A DNA stretch of 64,000 nucleotides from Eutreptiella sp. 'Long Island Sound 2002' (GCA_964036045.1 CAXIWF010000762.1:1-64000); one strand, 5' to 3'; positions 1 to 11,161 are shown, counted from the stretch's first letter. Numbers and translations are program-made. Notes: generated from the sequence alone by a model not told the origin.

Positions 1-485
1 GGAAGTTCTTCGACCCCCACCCACCGATCCCTTTTCCATTCCTGCGCTGCCCCCCAGTGCCCCATCCAACACCGCAGCGAATCCGGGCAAATGGGTGTTT
101 GGTTTCCCGGTGTTTGCCCCTGCAACGCCCCCCAAACGAGGCCCTCCCACACGGCCCCACACAAGAGACGCCCCCCGCGCCGCACTCTCGGGGCCGCACA
201 AACACCGTCGCTGATGGCGCCGAGGGCCAATGGGGGGGGGGGGGGCCCTTCGGCCGCACTTCCTCCGAAGCCCGTTCACATGCGACTTCCGCTGGGGCCC
301 CCGCGACGTCCGGGGGGCGCGATGGGCCCTGGACCACCGGGGGCCCCACACCCGCCGCGCCCCAAAGGCCCGTGGGGCTGCCCGTGAGGCAGGGCCCTGG
401 GGCCGGCCACCCCCGGCGACGCCCTCTTTGAGGCCCCCCCCCAAAACGGGGGCACCGAAGGAGGGGCTAAGGGACAGCGCCGTAC
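1..485. other. GC-rich stretch, no gene recognised
   Basis: Very GC-rich sequence with C and G runs. Open frames exist in several phases on both strands, as expected from composition alone. I see no conserved motif. It lies downstream of the minus-strand exon that ends at 486, so it may be intron or 3' flank of that gene. Confidence 0.4.
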
Positions 486-552
486 CTTTGGTGACATGAG
501 CGAAGGGGCGTCCAGGGCCTCCACAAGCGTCAGCTGCTCATCCAAAATGCGC
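486..552 (-). CDS. Candidate internal exon, unknown product
   Basis: A 67-nt block reads RRILDEQLTLVEALDAP and on to SPK. It is preceded by a good acceptor (TTGCTCAG) and followed by a good donor (AAAG then GTACGG). The peptide looks like ordinary soluble helix, unlike the Pro/Gly-rich translations around it. The upstream intron would hold the poly-C tract at 586-620. I do not recognise a family. It may be the same transcript as the exons at 981-1102, 2793-2903 and 3374-3480, which lie on the same strand, but this is inference. Confidence 0.4.
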
Positions 553-585
553 CTGAGCAACGGCGTGTGTGTGGCCGTGCGGAGG

Positions 586-705
586 AGGGGGGGGGGGGGG
601 GGGGGGGGGCGGGGGGGGGGCATGGCACGTGCACTGGGGCATGGCATGGGGGGGGGGGCATGGCACGTGCACTGGGGCATGGCATTGGGGGGGGGGGGGG
701 CATGG
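586..705. repeat. Poly-G tracts with CATGGCACGTGCACTGGGG repeats
   Basis: Runs of 8 to over 20 G alternate with three copies of a short unit containing GGCATGGCACGTGCACTGG, spaced about 40 bases apart. It lies just upstream (minus-strand sense) of the exon at 486-552, so it is probably intronic. On the C-rich strand this is a strong polypyrimidine tract; on the G strand it could form quadruplexes. Confidence 0.7.
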
Positions 706-980
706 CACGTGCGTTGAGAAGTTCACGTGTATTGACTGTTGCTGAAACATTAGAAATTCAGGTTCACACCCATGTTCTCACAAGCAATGAAGCATGAGAA
801 GCCTACAAATATTCGGCTTAGAAACCCTTCTTACAATCATACACATGCGGAACAACTGCACATGCTCACCACTTGAAGCCGCCTTTGGAGATGCCTTTGC
901 CTGAGGTGTTCACGTAACGTTGGGCTTAAAGACATCGGAAACCTCGCGTTAGGGCTGTAACGGTTCGGCAGGACACTCAC

Positions 981-1102
981 AGCGGGGAATAGGTTCGCAA
1001 CGGAAACGCGCAGCCAGAATTCACAAGGTTTGCTGGCTTTGTAGTAGCCGTAGTCGTCAGCTGCCTCATCAGCGCTGTTCGTCGGATAGCTTTGCCCTGT
1101 TC
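981..1102 (-). CDS. Candidate internal exon, unknown product
   Basis: A 122-nt block with acceptor GCTTTCAG at its 5' side and the near-consensus donor GTGAGT at its 3' side. The translation includes DEAADDYGYYKASKP, then CEFWLRVSVANLFPA, a balanced composition unlike the flanking low-complexity sequence. This is one of the best supported exons in the GC-rich left end. No domain recognised. Its neighbours on the same strand suggest a multi-exon gene transcribed right to left. Confidence 0.5.
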
Positions 1103-2792
1103 CTGAAAGCTTTGCGCTGTGCCACGCTGTTGCTGTGGGGGGAGGGGGGGGGGCCAAGGCGTGCAGCGCAGTCCTGGGCCCTGGAGGCACGGGGGGTACC
1201 TTCAGATTGGCGAACTGCTGGACGACGTGGGCGGCGACGGCGCAGTGTGAGCGGCGGCCGTGAGGCTGAAGGCCATGAACTCGATGACCTGCACCGCACG
1301 TCACGAGAGCCCCCGGCGATGCCCCCCCCCCCCTCCAAAACAGACATCGGCCGGTCCAGTGCCCCCCCCCCCCCCCACACACACACACAAACCCCCTCCA
1401 CCGCCGCCCGGGGGCAGTGGGAGGGGGGGGGGGGGGGCGATGTAGAAAGACCTCCAAAAAAAACGAATGGCAGTGGCAGACACACCCCCGCGGCCGAGAC
1501 GAGGCCCTGCCCCTCCGCAGTCCACAGCGCGTGCGGCTTCAGTCCCCAGATCAGAGCGGGTACCCCCGTGTGGCGACACGTGGGTGTGTCACGTGGTGAT
1601 TGCGGTCAAAAGAATTGCGCAAGCAGCAGCACGCACAGCCAAAAAGAGATCAAGGCTGATCACGAACCGGAATGACCGGTCCTAGCGCCTTTTGCCAATG
1701 TCTGTCAACAGCGGGGGCAGCGGACAGTGATGACCTGCATCGTACAGATAGTAATTGCCTGTTCACACGGTGTCACGCATGCCATGAACGCATCAGGTAT
1801 GTACAGGCACCTCCACCGCTACATTCAAACATCGGCGTCTCTTAGTACAACGTCCAGCGAAACAAGCGCAGCCATTATCCCCTGTGGCACCCGTCACGCC
1901 CCTGCAACAGCCACCAAGGCCAGAGGGACACGCTGAGTAGTCAACAGGAAACAGGCAAGCAACAGACCCCCTCCCCCGGGAAAGGTTGTCTCTGTGGGCA
2001 GTGACCGTGTAGACAGTCGCCCTTCCCCGAAACGACCCCCCAAACGCCCCCCCCCCCCCCAAACGACCCAACGGCCACACCCCCTCCGAAGGCGATCCAC
2101 GCGACATGAGAGCCCCCCCCCCCCCCTCGTCCCCTCGTGGGAGCCCCACAACACACGTCCGGACGTGGGGGGGCACTGCGATGGACCCGATGGGGGGGGG
2201 TACGTCGTGGGGGGGGGGGGTAGGCACAGAGGCACGGGCCCAGTCCACATGACCACGGGACATGGGACGCGGCGCAACAAAACGGGGGCCGTGGGGCGGT
2301 CTGAGAGCGCGACCGAGGGCACAGCCACGGATGGCCCCCTCCCCCCCCCACGACTCCGCAAAGGCCGCCCCCCTCCCGCCCCCCGACGGAGCTCTGGGCC
2401 ATGCACGTGGGCACGAGAGGCGATCCGCCCCAAAAGCGCCGAAGTAAAATGGGCCCGTCCATGGCCCACAAGACCATCGGTGCCGGTCCGTCACACACGA
2501 GGGACACGAGGATGTCGGTGAGTGCCCCTGACCCCTACCCCTACCCCCGGGGGGGGGGGGGGTCACACGTCTCCGCAAAGCCCCGTCGTCTCCGCAAAGC
2601 CCCGTCGCCCCCCCCCCCCAATGCCCCGGGGTATCCGCTCCGCTCACAGGCACAGGGCGCGCCCTCGGGGGGTGGGGGGGCCATGCGACACGCGGCCGCG
2701 CCGTTCGGAAGTGGGGCGGCACAGGCCCGTGGCCCGGCGCGACCACCGCCCCAGACCCGAGAGGCCGGCGGGGGCACACACACACCACACAC

Positions 2793-2903
2793 CGGTCCAC
2801 GTCCGCAACGCCGCGGGCCAACGCGAACTTGTGCTCCTCTGCCCTTTGGAGGTCGCGTGTGTACGCCCTCAGTAACGCCTCGAGCTCCTTCTGCAGTTGT
2901 TCA
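2793..2903 (-). CDS. Candidate coiled-coil exon
   Basis: A 111-nt block after the acceptor TCGCCCCCAG and before a GTGTGT donor. It reads SEQLQKELEALLRAYTRDL followed by QRAEEHKFALARGV, a charged heptad-like helix. The flanks are poly-G/poly-C and low-complexity. The composition and the splice sites support a real exon. The helix would fit a coiled-coil or helical linker segment of a larger protein; no family is assigned. Confidence 0.5.
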
Positions 2904-3373
2904 CTGGGGGCGACACACGGATACGGCGGAGGGGGAGGGCGTCGTGGGGGTTGGGGGTCGTGATGACTGTGTGAAGGATGGCGCTGACCGTCTGTACGGC
3001 CGTCCACACAAATGTGTGGGGGCAGGAACGCTCTTCAGGCGCACACCCGCTGGCTCAGGACGTGCACGGGCATTGCTACGGACGCTCCTTTTGGGGGGGG
3101 GGGGCGACCTCCGGAACTCCGGTTTGCCGCACCGCTCACCCGCAGGACCGCCACGACGGAAGCGATCGTTCAAAAGACTCGTCGATGACGATCCCTCGAG
3201 ACGATGCGAATCGCGAAGTGCGCCCAGACAACACGGCCCCGGCCGGTGCCGTGGGGCGCGGGCGGCCGGTGCAGTGCGCGCGTGCGACGCGGGGCGTGGG
3301 AGGCCTCGCGGGGGTGTCACAGTGCCCACACGGCGATTGGGGGGCCTGGGGGCACGGACCTGCGGGTGGTCAC

Positions 3374-3480
3374 CGTTTGGGAGTACTGCTGCCACTCCCC
3401 CTCCAAAGCGTCCAGGCGGGAGGCGAGGCGCGCTTTGGTGCGCTGAAGGGCCCGAAGGATGTGCCCCTCCGCACTGAAGT
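3374..3480 (-). CDS. Candidate coiled-coil exon
   Basis: A 107-nt block after the acceptor TGTCCCCGCAG and before the donor GTGACC. It reads DFSAEGHILRALQRTKARLA, then SRLDALEGEWQQYSQ, again a charged amphipathic helix like the exon at 2793-2903. The upstream intron would contain the long poly-C region 3530-3722. Probably part of the same transcript as neighbouring minus-strand exons; product unknown. Confidence 0.5.
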
Positions 3481-3529
3481 CTGCGGGGACACACGGCTGC
3501 ACGGACGTCTGTACAGAAGTGAGGGACAG

Positions 3530-3722
3530 AGGGGGGGGGGGGGGGGCACGGGGGGGGGGGCACGGGGGGGGGATGGGGGGTGCCGGGGGCACGGGGGGGG
3601 GGCACGGGGGGGGGGGTGCCGGGGGGGCGGGGGGGGCACGGGGGGGCGGGGGATGTTGGGGGGATGGGGGGGGGCACAGGGGGGGGGGGGTGCCGGGGGG
3701 CGGGGGGGGGGCAGGGGGGGGT
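3530..3722. repeat. Poly-G / GGGGCAC simple repeat
   Basis: About 190 bases made almost only of G runs of 5-12 broken by CAC, TGCC and similar spacers. On the minus strand it is poly-C and lies directly upstream of the exon at 3374-3480, so it is probably intronic. Long uninterrupted frames in all phases here are products of composition. Confidence 0.8.
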
Positions 3723-4203
3723 TTAAAGGCGGTTACTGGCGGTTGGGGGCGCAAGGCCTGGCGGGGTGTAACACGTTTGGGCGGGCCATTGGGTCCAGAC
3801 CGACCCCCCCCATGCCCCAAGATGGACATGGGTGGCCCCGGCACACGGGCGGCGCCTGCGGGTGCGCGCACGCGCGACGCCCATTCCGCTGGGCCCCTCC
3901 TTCGCCGTGCACCGCCTTTCCATTCCGAGCGGAGGGCACGGGCCTGTGCCCGACGGGGCAGCACCGCATGGGCCCGGGGCATTGGGTGCGTTTGTGAGCT
4001 GCGTCGGAGGCGGTGCAACACAGCGGGCGCGTCAAGCGGGGCCCTCCACGCGGACTGCCCGGGGCTGTGCCCCCAGCCCCCAGGAGTGGGGGGTGGCGGG
4101 GCCATTGCATTGGGACGTGACGAACGCGGGAGAAGAACGTGATCCGTTGTGGACGTGTGCGGCAATGCCCCGTGACATGCCCTGCGGCGTGGGGGCGGGG
4201 GGG

Positions 4204-4337
4204 GGCACAAGGCCTCGGTATCTGATCGTTTGCCTTTGGCGGCGCCTATCAGCCTCTCACCACCGCTCATTCTGACCCTCTGTGGCCCGAACGTGTTTTG
4301 GTTGTGTCAACGGAGCCCCCGGATGACTTGTCCTGTT
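4204..4337 (-). repeat. Dispersed repeat, copy 1 (minus orientation)
   Basis: On the minus strand this matches the plus-strand sequence at 33728-33863 closely over about 135 bases. Both hold GGGGGCTCCGTTGACACAAC and GATAGGCGCCGCCAAAGGCA. A third partial copy lies near 34670-34743. This is a local interspersed repeat, possibly a short retroelement. No open frame is shared. Confidence 0.75.
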
Positions 4338-4673
4338 TGACTACTCCGGGGGTCGGCCGTCCCGGAGACGAGGGGAGGGGGTGTGGCCTGTGCTGTTGAC
4401 CAGATGGCGGGGGGGGGGGGTCCGCGGCGCCGGGGACGGTGTTCAAACGGTGTCCCGTGCCCCCCAAACCGTCCGCATGGGGGTCATCTCCGGTCTCCAA
4501 AGCAGAGGCCCGGGCGGACCTCCGATGACACACACAAGACCTCCGCCAGGAACACCCCCAGACCGGCAGTCGGCACAAGTGCAGGAGGTCTGGGGGGGGG
4601 TACAGTGGGGGCGTGGGGGGGGGGGGGCGGCCCAATTGGGGGGGGGGGGCTATCCACACCTCCATCCAGAACC

Positions 4674-5193
4674 CCCACACCCCCACACCCCCACACCCCC
4701 ACCTCCCCCACCTCCCACACCCCCACCTCCCCACACCCCCACACCCCCACACCCCCACCTCCCCACCTCCCCACACCCCCACACCCCCACACCCCCACAC
4801 CCCCACCTCCCACACCCCCACACCCCCACACCCCCACCTCCCCACCTCCCCACACCCCCACCTCCCCGACACCCCCACACCCCCACACCCCCACCTCCCC
4901 ACCTTCCCACACCCCCACACCCCCACACCCCCACACCCCCACCTCCCACACCCCCACACCCCACACACCCACACCCCCACCTCCCCACACCCCCACACCC
5001 CCACACCCCCACACCCCCACACCGCCACACACCCACACACCCACCCCCCCACACCCCCACACCCCCACACCCCCACACCCCCACACGCCCACACACCCAC
5101 ACCCCCGCCCCCCCACACCCCCACACCCCCACACCCCCACACCCCCACACCCCCACACCCCCACACCCCCACACCCCCACACCCCCACACCCC
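4674..5193. repeat. Octamer minisatellite (CCCACACC)n
   Basis: About 520 bases of an 8-bp unit CCCACACC with CACCTC variants. It opens all frames on both strands and gives spurious proteins (His-Thr-Pro repeats on plus, Gly-Val-Trp-Cys repeats on minus). The strand asymmetry is complete, with almost no G on the plus strand. It sits between minus-strand exon candidates at 3374-3480 and 5372-5499, so it is probably intronic. Confidence 0.9.
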
Positions 5194-5371
5194 CCCACAT
5201 GCGTCGGATCTGCCGCACCGGCTCCGGAAGTGGGCCCGGGGGGGGGGGGGGCAGTCCCGGGGGTATGACCCCCCCCCACGCGCGAGAGGGGGAGGGGGGG
5301 CAGAGCGGTGCAGGGGCTCAGGGCATCGGGGCATCGCAGGGGAGGGGCTGCCGAGGCCCCCGGGGCCGCAC

Positions 5372-5499
5372 CTGCGGGGCCATGTCTTTGAAGAGGAACT
5401 CGATGATGTGGGTGGGCACCACCGCCTGCCCCCCGACGAGGTACGTGTCGTTGAACATGGCGTGGGCCCTGGGCCCCGTGACGAACACGCTGTGGTACC
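5372..5499 (-). CDS. PARP-like catalytic domain, C-terminal exon
   Basis: A 128-nt exon with strong acceptor (TCATTCGCAG) and donor (CCGCAG then GTGCGG). It reads GYHSVFVTGPRAHAMFNDTY, then LVGGQAVVPTHIIEFLF. In PARP/ARTD domains a [H/Y]SV segment is followed by a strand with the catalytic Glu (NEYIVY in PARP1) and ends in a Q..P.(Y)LI.F strand; the same order is seen here. The position of the catalytic Glu appears to be Thr or Asp (NDTY), which points to a mono-ADP-ribosyltransferase or an inactive domain. It joins in phase to the exon at 5748-5938. Confidence 0.5.
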
Positions 5500-5699
5500 C
5501 TGCGAATGAGGGGGGGCGGGGGGGCGCATGGGAGGGGGCACCGCAGGGGCCGGTGGGGGGCCAAACACCGGCAGAGGGACGCTCAGGGGACGGCGGCCAC
5601 AGCCCCGACACACGCACTCAGACCCTTTGCCAGCGGTACACACCACCGTGAGCCCACTGGCCCCTGAGTTGCCGCGTCCCCCCGTGCGGGAGGGAGGGG

Positions 5700-5747
5700 G
5701 AAGGGGGGGGGAGGGGGGGGGGGAGGGGGAGGGGGAGGGGACGTCAC
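5700..5747. repeat. GGGGA-rich simple repeat in putative intron
   Basis: Purine run of G with interspersed A on plus (pyrimidine-rich on minus). It directly follows the donor of the minus-strand exon at 5748-5938 and belongs to the putative 248-base intron between the two PARP-like exons. Confidence 0.7.
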
Positions 5748-5938
5748 GGAAGTACGCGGGTGCGGGTGCGGGCACACCGTCCGGCAGAGTCGGTGCCATC
5801 GTGGCCTCGGCCTCGGGGCGCGGAAGGCTGCGCCCGACCGCCACGTCGCACAGCAGCAGCTTCATGATGGTCCCCTTGACGTGGTCCGACTTGGCGAAGT
5901 AGAGGCCGAAGCGGTAGCGCTTGTGGGGGGCGAAGCCT
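5748..5938 (-). CDS. PARP-like catalytic domain, central exon
   Basis: A 191-nt exon after the acceptor GGTGTTTGCAG, ending before GTGACG. It reads GFAPHKRYRFGLYFAKSDHV, then a segment with MKLLLCDVAVGRSLP and TLPDGVP. PARP domains carry [F/Y]GxGIYFA followed by a MLLCxVALG strand; both are visible (FGLYFAK and LLLCDVAVG). Joining phase 1 to the exon at 5372-5499 gives YFR then YHSV, matching the usual order before the final strand. The exon with the NAD-binding HGT motif was not found. The family call is inference from motif order, and the real gene extends beyond these two exons. Confidence 0.5.
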
Positions 5939-6279
5939 CTGCAAACACCGGGGCAAGGCCGTGAAGGATGGCCCCCCGTCACGCCCCTACTCGTGGCTCC
6001 CCCCCCCCCTCCACTGCCACTACATCGCGGGGGCGTCGGCGTGCACGGGGGGGGGGGGGACGTGGGGATGGAGAGGGGCTCGTGCAGCACGCCTCAGTCA
6101 TGAGAGGTATGCAGCGCACGCGACCACACGTGAGCAGCACGAGAGACATGGGGCAAGCTCCGGGGGGTCTATCTGAACGTTCTTTGGGTATCTCTGCGGA
6201 AGAGCGGGCGGCATCGGCCCCGGGATGGCCGAGTGGCTTGGGTGGCACAGGGCAAGTGCCCACACCAGGGTTTTGCTTA

Positions 6280-6745
6280 ACCACGGGGGGGGGGTTAATT
6301 CAGGGACCCACCCACCCAGAATTTTGGCATACCCACAGACCGACAAATGTCCCACCCCCCCCCCAGGGGGGGGAGTGTCTCACGTCCACCCACCCACCCA
6401 CCCACCCACGTACCCAACTGAGACATGCAATACAGAAGACCAAGGCGTGGGGCAGACTCAGCAACTGTGGGGTTTTAGCGTTGCCCCCTTCGCATTTGAC
6501 CGACAATGCATCCTAGCCCCTTTATGGGCGTGGGGCATGCACACGTGATATGCAATGGCATGTGAACACACCATAAATAAACATGTTACATGGAACCTGC
6601 AACAGAAGAAAGAAAGAAGTGGCACTGGCTCGATAGACCCAAGGGCCCCCACAAAGTCCCACCCCACCGGGGGGGGGGGGTTGGACACCCACCCACCCTG
6701 AAATTCTGCCAGACCCACCCCCCCCCCCCGTGGGGTAGGACAGAC
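6280..6745. repeat. C/G-rich diverged direct repeat pair
   Basis: Two segments share the order G run, ACACCCACCCACC, GAAATTCTG-like core, CCCAC, C run: one near 6283-6375 and one near 6668-6740. Both have a poly-G block before and a poly-C block after, so each arm could also fold back. No coding potential. Confidence 0.45.
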
Positions 6746-7186
6746 ACTAAGCAAAAGCCTGGCCCACACCCCGTGCGCATGCCAGGCCATGCAGGCCCCC
6801 CACCCACCGCCACCGCCCGTTCACTCACCACCGTGCTACTGTTACCTGCAGGCAGGTAGGGTCAGGGGCAGAGGGCCGGGAACACCCACCAGAGCGCCGG
6901 GGTAAGGCGCGACGGTTGGGGTATTTTCAAGAAAGGGGATTTTTACAAAGACGCATAGGGTGCAAAGGGAAGCAGGGCTAGGGCTTCTTGTGCATTACAG
7001 GTGTTTATGATCACAGAATTACAATCGCTTGGGGGACCATTGATTACAGTGAGAGCCATCAAGAATCAACATGCCCTTGTCTGTATGTCAGGGGTGTCAA
7101 GCAGGGATGTGTTTTTGTTTTTTGGAACATAAACTTTTGGTGGGAAATGAAAAAAGCAGGGTGTTAGACCATACGGCAGTCCTCAC

Positions 7187-7383
7187 CAAGGGACTGCAAG
7201 ACACAGCGGCACATAGTCCACAGGTGAGCCCAACCAAGGCTCCGAAGCAAGATCCTGTGGTAAGGGGCTTCCCCTTCGGCCAGCTCCCGAAGGGTATTGG
7301 CATAGCCAGCCAATAGTAAGGCTCGCTGGGCTCCTGAGCGCATGCGCATCTCCCGGTACGCCACCCCCCGGGCCCTCACGGCA
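7187..7383 (-). CDS. Candidate internal exon, helical, unknown product
   Basis: A 197-nt block between the acceptor CCTGAGCACAG and a near-consensus donor GTGAGG. It reads AVRARGVAYREMRMRSGAQR, then ALLLAGYANTLRELAEGEAP and ILLRSLGWAHLWTMC. The composition and both splice sites are good. It is predicted mostly helical. It lies upstream of the PARP-like exons on the same strand, so it could be an earlier exon of the same gene. I cannot assign it to a PARP regulatory helical domain with any certainty. Confidence 0.45.
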
Positions 7384-7399
7384 CTGTGCTCAGGAACTG

Positions 7400-10300
7400 G
7401 GGTCTGCGGAAATGTGCGGGGCCGCGCGGATGTGTGTGTGTCGGGGGGTCTGCACAACGGCATGCGGGGCAACAAAAGCGCATCCCCCGACGACGTCGTC
7501 CACAATGCAAGGCAAAGCAATGACAAGTGCAAAGGCACCAGAACTCCGGACAGCACAACCGCCACAGAATTCGGGCGGGTGAAGCGAAGTGTGGCGCGGC
7601 ATCCCGTGTTGACAGACGCAGGTCCATCGGGTTTGCGGACGGGCCTTTGCACGCCCATTGGAATGGCATGTGCGCCAAACCACGTGGGGGCCCCGGGGGG
7701 TGATGAGGGCACGGTACATCCCGCTGGCCACGGTTTGTTGTAGCAAACAGGCAGCAAGTCCCACCATTGCTTCCCTTGCACGAGCGATGGCTGACCAATC
7801 ATAGCTGGGATGCATGGTCGATAACCAACCACCAGCAAATGTTTCGGGCCACCGGGCGGCTTAATTCCTGAATACCCCGATGACACGCTCGACATTCGAC
7901 ACTGCCGTCGGCTGCTGCGACACATCGAGGGATGTCGACCATAGACCCCGTACGCGTGCCTTTCCCACACGTGAATGCACTACTTCCCAATAGTCATCCG
8001 CAACCAATGGCTAGTGGACGTGCACCAAACCTACAAAAGAATGGAGCTCATGCTCGCCTACCTTCGGCTGAGGTCCCTTCTCCTGTCTTCAACGCGGACC
8101 CCAATTGCACAAAAACCGGACATGGGGAATTGCCCACACCATAACCGGGACTGTACAAGGCATTGGATGTGTGAGTGAGTGGGGGAGGGAGGGAGGGAGG
8201 GAGGGAGGGGGGGGCAAGCGGCGAAGGAGGCAACGACGCAGAAAAGAGTGGGGGGGGGATTCGCAGCGGGGATGTAATGTCTGCACGTAGAAAAGTAATT
8301 CATCGCAACAATGCGGTCGAGGGTGGCCCGCCTTACCCTTTTCCCACACCTAGGCCTCGTCATGGCGTGTCCACTACATACATCCACTTCCAACCCCAAC
8401 CATGCAAGAGCATCGACAAGCGGCCACGCCGCTTCACCTACCTTTCAAACACTTCGTCCACGTCGTCGCTTTGGTAGGGATAGTACCAACAATGCACTTG
8501 ATGTAGCCCTAAGACAAACGGAGGTGCATCAATACATTGCGTGTCATTCTTGGACTTCGGAAGCCCCTCTAAGGCGGCGCACCAAGGAAATGTTGAGGGA
8601 GCTTGCTAATTTTCCAAACTTCTCTCATCTCTACTTCATGACCCGAACTCCCCCGGCTCTCGTTGCCAACACTCAAGTACTGCTTTGCCCTTTGCGACAT
8701 GCACTCGGGGTGGGTTATACCTGGTCGACAACTAACAAGCACGAGTCAGGCACAGGCTACCTTGGGTACATTGCTCAAAGCTGCATCGTGGTGAAGGCCC
8801 TGGCCCGATTAACTCGTACACCTTGTACACTTCCAGGCGTGGGCGGTTATCCGTGTGGAGCGAGAGTTGTAGATGCGTGACCGCATAATGAAATCCCGAT
8901 GCCGACCGTGGCAAGTCCACTTTTGTGTACGCCATATCCGGGCACGTGGTAGCTACGACATTTCGGTGGAAAGCTAGATGGGGTACAAAGAGAACAAGCA
9001 CCGACCAAAAGAGGGCGTCATGGGGGGGGGGGTTTCCTCAACCGAAATCAACGTTGCCACACACACAAAGCGTTGGCACCGCTATTGACAAATGGCGAAA
9101 GTGTCATTTGCGGCCAGAGTGCACTTTTGAGGCATTTGCGTCTGTGTTTCATGGTGATGGTGAGTGCTTGTTTGTGTTGTTGGTAGGTGGTGTTGGGGGG
9201 AGGGGAGCAGAGAAGATCGCTGAGAGAGTTGGGGATAGTCCTTTCGAAATTGCATTTGTCCCTAGTAGCACTCGAGGCCATTCAAAAATGGCTACGTGAC
9301 CATCCCATCCCCAACATACGTACACTAAAACCAGACTCAACAAACACCCATGGCCTTGAGTTATGCTCGCCGGGGGTGCACCCCCCATGCATCAAAAAAC
9401 AGCCATGTAAAAAACCACCTTCCATTTACAGCACATCCTCTTCTGTCCCAACCCCACTCAAATATACCCAAAAAACACCAACCAGGCCCCAATCAACAAA
9501 CACCCCAACCAAAAAAGACCCGGCGCCACACCATTCAACCCCTCAAAACACCACTCATTAAACCTGCACAATCACCTAAAACTTTAGTGTGAAGGTAACT
9601 AGGCTCTACTAGCGACTTGGGGTTTTCCACCCCACACTAAAACTCCGGGATATGAGGCCACACGTCACTTGGCTTCCTTTCCTCTTCATTTTCACCCACA
9701 ACCCCACCAGTGAAGCTGCAACCAAAAGCGACCACGATTCCACAAGCACCACGTCCTTTTCGCCTATATTATCGTTCCGCACCAACATATACATAGCCCA
9801 CATGGGTTGGAGCAATTTCACATCTCCGTACACCAGCTCAAGCCTTTGGTTCCTTGAGGAAGTGCTCAGCACACCGCACTATTGTCCATAGAGCTGTTTT
9901 TCTTCTGCATGCGGCATGGCTAGGGTCATAAAAACGGCAGTCATGATATGGGTGCAAATATCTTGCTCTTTCGAACTCATGATAAGCTAACATGAGGGGT
10001 AGCTCCTGCGCCACTATGATTTTCAACGCGAAAAAACCTTGTAATCAAAGTTTGTCAAAATGTGATCGAAGTAGTCATCATTCTTGGACTCGGCCGCAAG
10101 TCCTCCATTTGCAGCACGCTCAAGCCGCACGGGCACGAGCACGGTGAAGTCGCCGGATGCAAGACATGTGTACAAAGACTGCTTGAGGTCAACCTTGGAA
10201 GAGGTAGGGTGGCCACATCTGTCTCAAAGTTGTGGTTATTGTGTTCATATGTCGAATAGCAATGCCACACCGAAAAGGGGACACGCTAGATCTTGATTTG

Positions 10301-11138
10301 GGTGCGGCAACCTTGCTCGCAAGCTTCGAATCCAAGCCGTCAGAAAGGTGTAGACAAGGAAAGCTTCACTCGGAGATCGTTGGCCGCAAATGACACTTTT
10401 TGATGCATGGGGGGTGTTCCCCCCGGCAAGCATTACACAAAAGCGGCCTGCCCGGCAAATGGAGCGTTCATGGCGAGCCGAAGTTTTGTAACAAACTACT
10501 TGTGCTCCACAAAGTCCTGGTCGTCTTGCATTGTGTTACCGGCACACAGATGATCGGGGTGTTCATAGCCCGAGCTAGGATTTCATTCGCGAGTACCCAT
10601 GCATAAGAATCAAACCTGTCTCGATCTATTAGTTTGTGCGAACTGTGATACCATGGGGTCTTGGATCTGTCAAGGCGCTCGCTCTTCAACCCTCGCAAGG
10701 CCGGCGTCAAGCAATGTTAGCCCAACACGCAACGACTCGACCAAGCCGATTTGTTGGCGAGAAGAAAATACCGTGCCCGGGTTAGGGTCAGGTTTCGGAA
10801 ATTTTTTCATCAGGCAGATTCACTTACTTTCAAAGTTTAAAATGGCGGCAATTGGAGTGCTTTCAGTATTTGACAGTGGATCCGCGTGCGCAATGTGGAG
10901 AAACCGCCTACCACTTGCCGTTGCCAGGCCGCGTTTACCGCCGCAGTTCCTATTGATTGGAGTAATGGTTAAATGTTGGAAAGCGAGTGTCTGGACGATT
11001 CAAAGCGAAGATTTGAGTTTGCATACCGCCAGTAAATGCAGTGAAGTCGATTTGTAGTTATGGTACATCGTAAATCCGGATTCCATATGTGAGATTTTGA
11101 ATAAACAGTGGAACATGTTCCAAATGAGTGCCTCAGAC
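7400..11138. other. 3.7-kb stretch, no gene recognised
   Basis: Mixed composition, no long intact frame. A GGGA run lies at about 8176-8212. A minus-strand patch near 10500-10640 reads SYAWVLANEILARAMNTPII and resembles the middle of an OTU-type peptidase, but no other OTU motif was found, so no gene is called. The remaining open frames are short and lack recognisable motifs. This may be decayed transposon sequence. Confidence 0.4.
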
Positions 11139-11143
11139 TAGGA

Positions 11144-11161
11144 GTTCCTAATTTTTGGAGT
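11144..11161 (+). repeat. Left terminal inverted repeat core of pogo-like element
   Basis: 18-bp core, 17 of 18 identical to the reverse complement of 13938-13955. Confidence 0.65.

Noticed and set aside
1793-3007. 404-codon minus-strand frame
   Set aside because: Mostly low-complexity GC translation; only the 2793-2903 part has normal composition and splice sites.
2401-3997. Overlapping plus-strand frames of 339-358 codons
   Set aside because: Gly/Pro/Arg-rich translations of poly-G runs with no motifs; antisense to better supported exons.
4383-5651. Long plus-strand frames (295-422 codons) and a 607-codon minus frame across the octamer repeat
   Set aside because: All frames are open because the repeat lacks stop codons; the proteins are pure repeats and real-looking exons are confined to short minus-strand blocks.
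6226-6310. Possible tRNA-Ser/Leu gene (GGGATGGCCGAGTGG start)
   Set aside because: The acceptor stem cannot be closed, the T-arm (GGTTAATTCAGG) does not match, and a G run sits where the variable arm would be.
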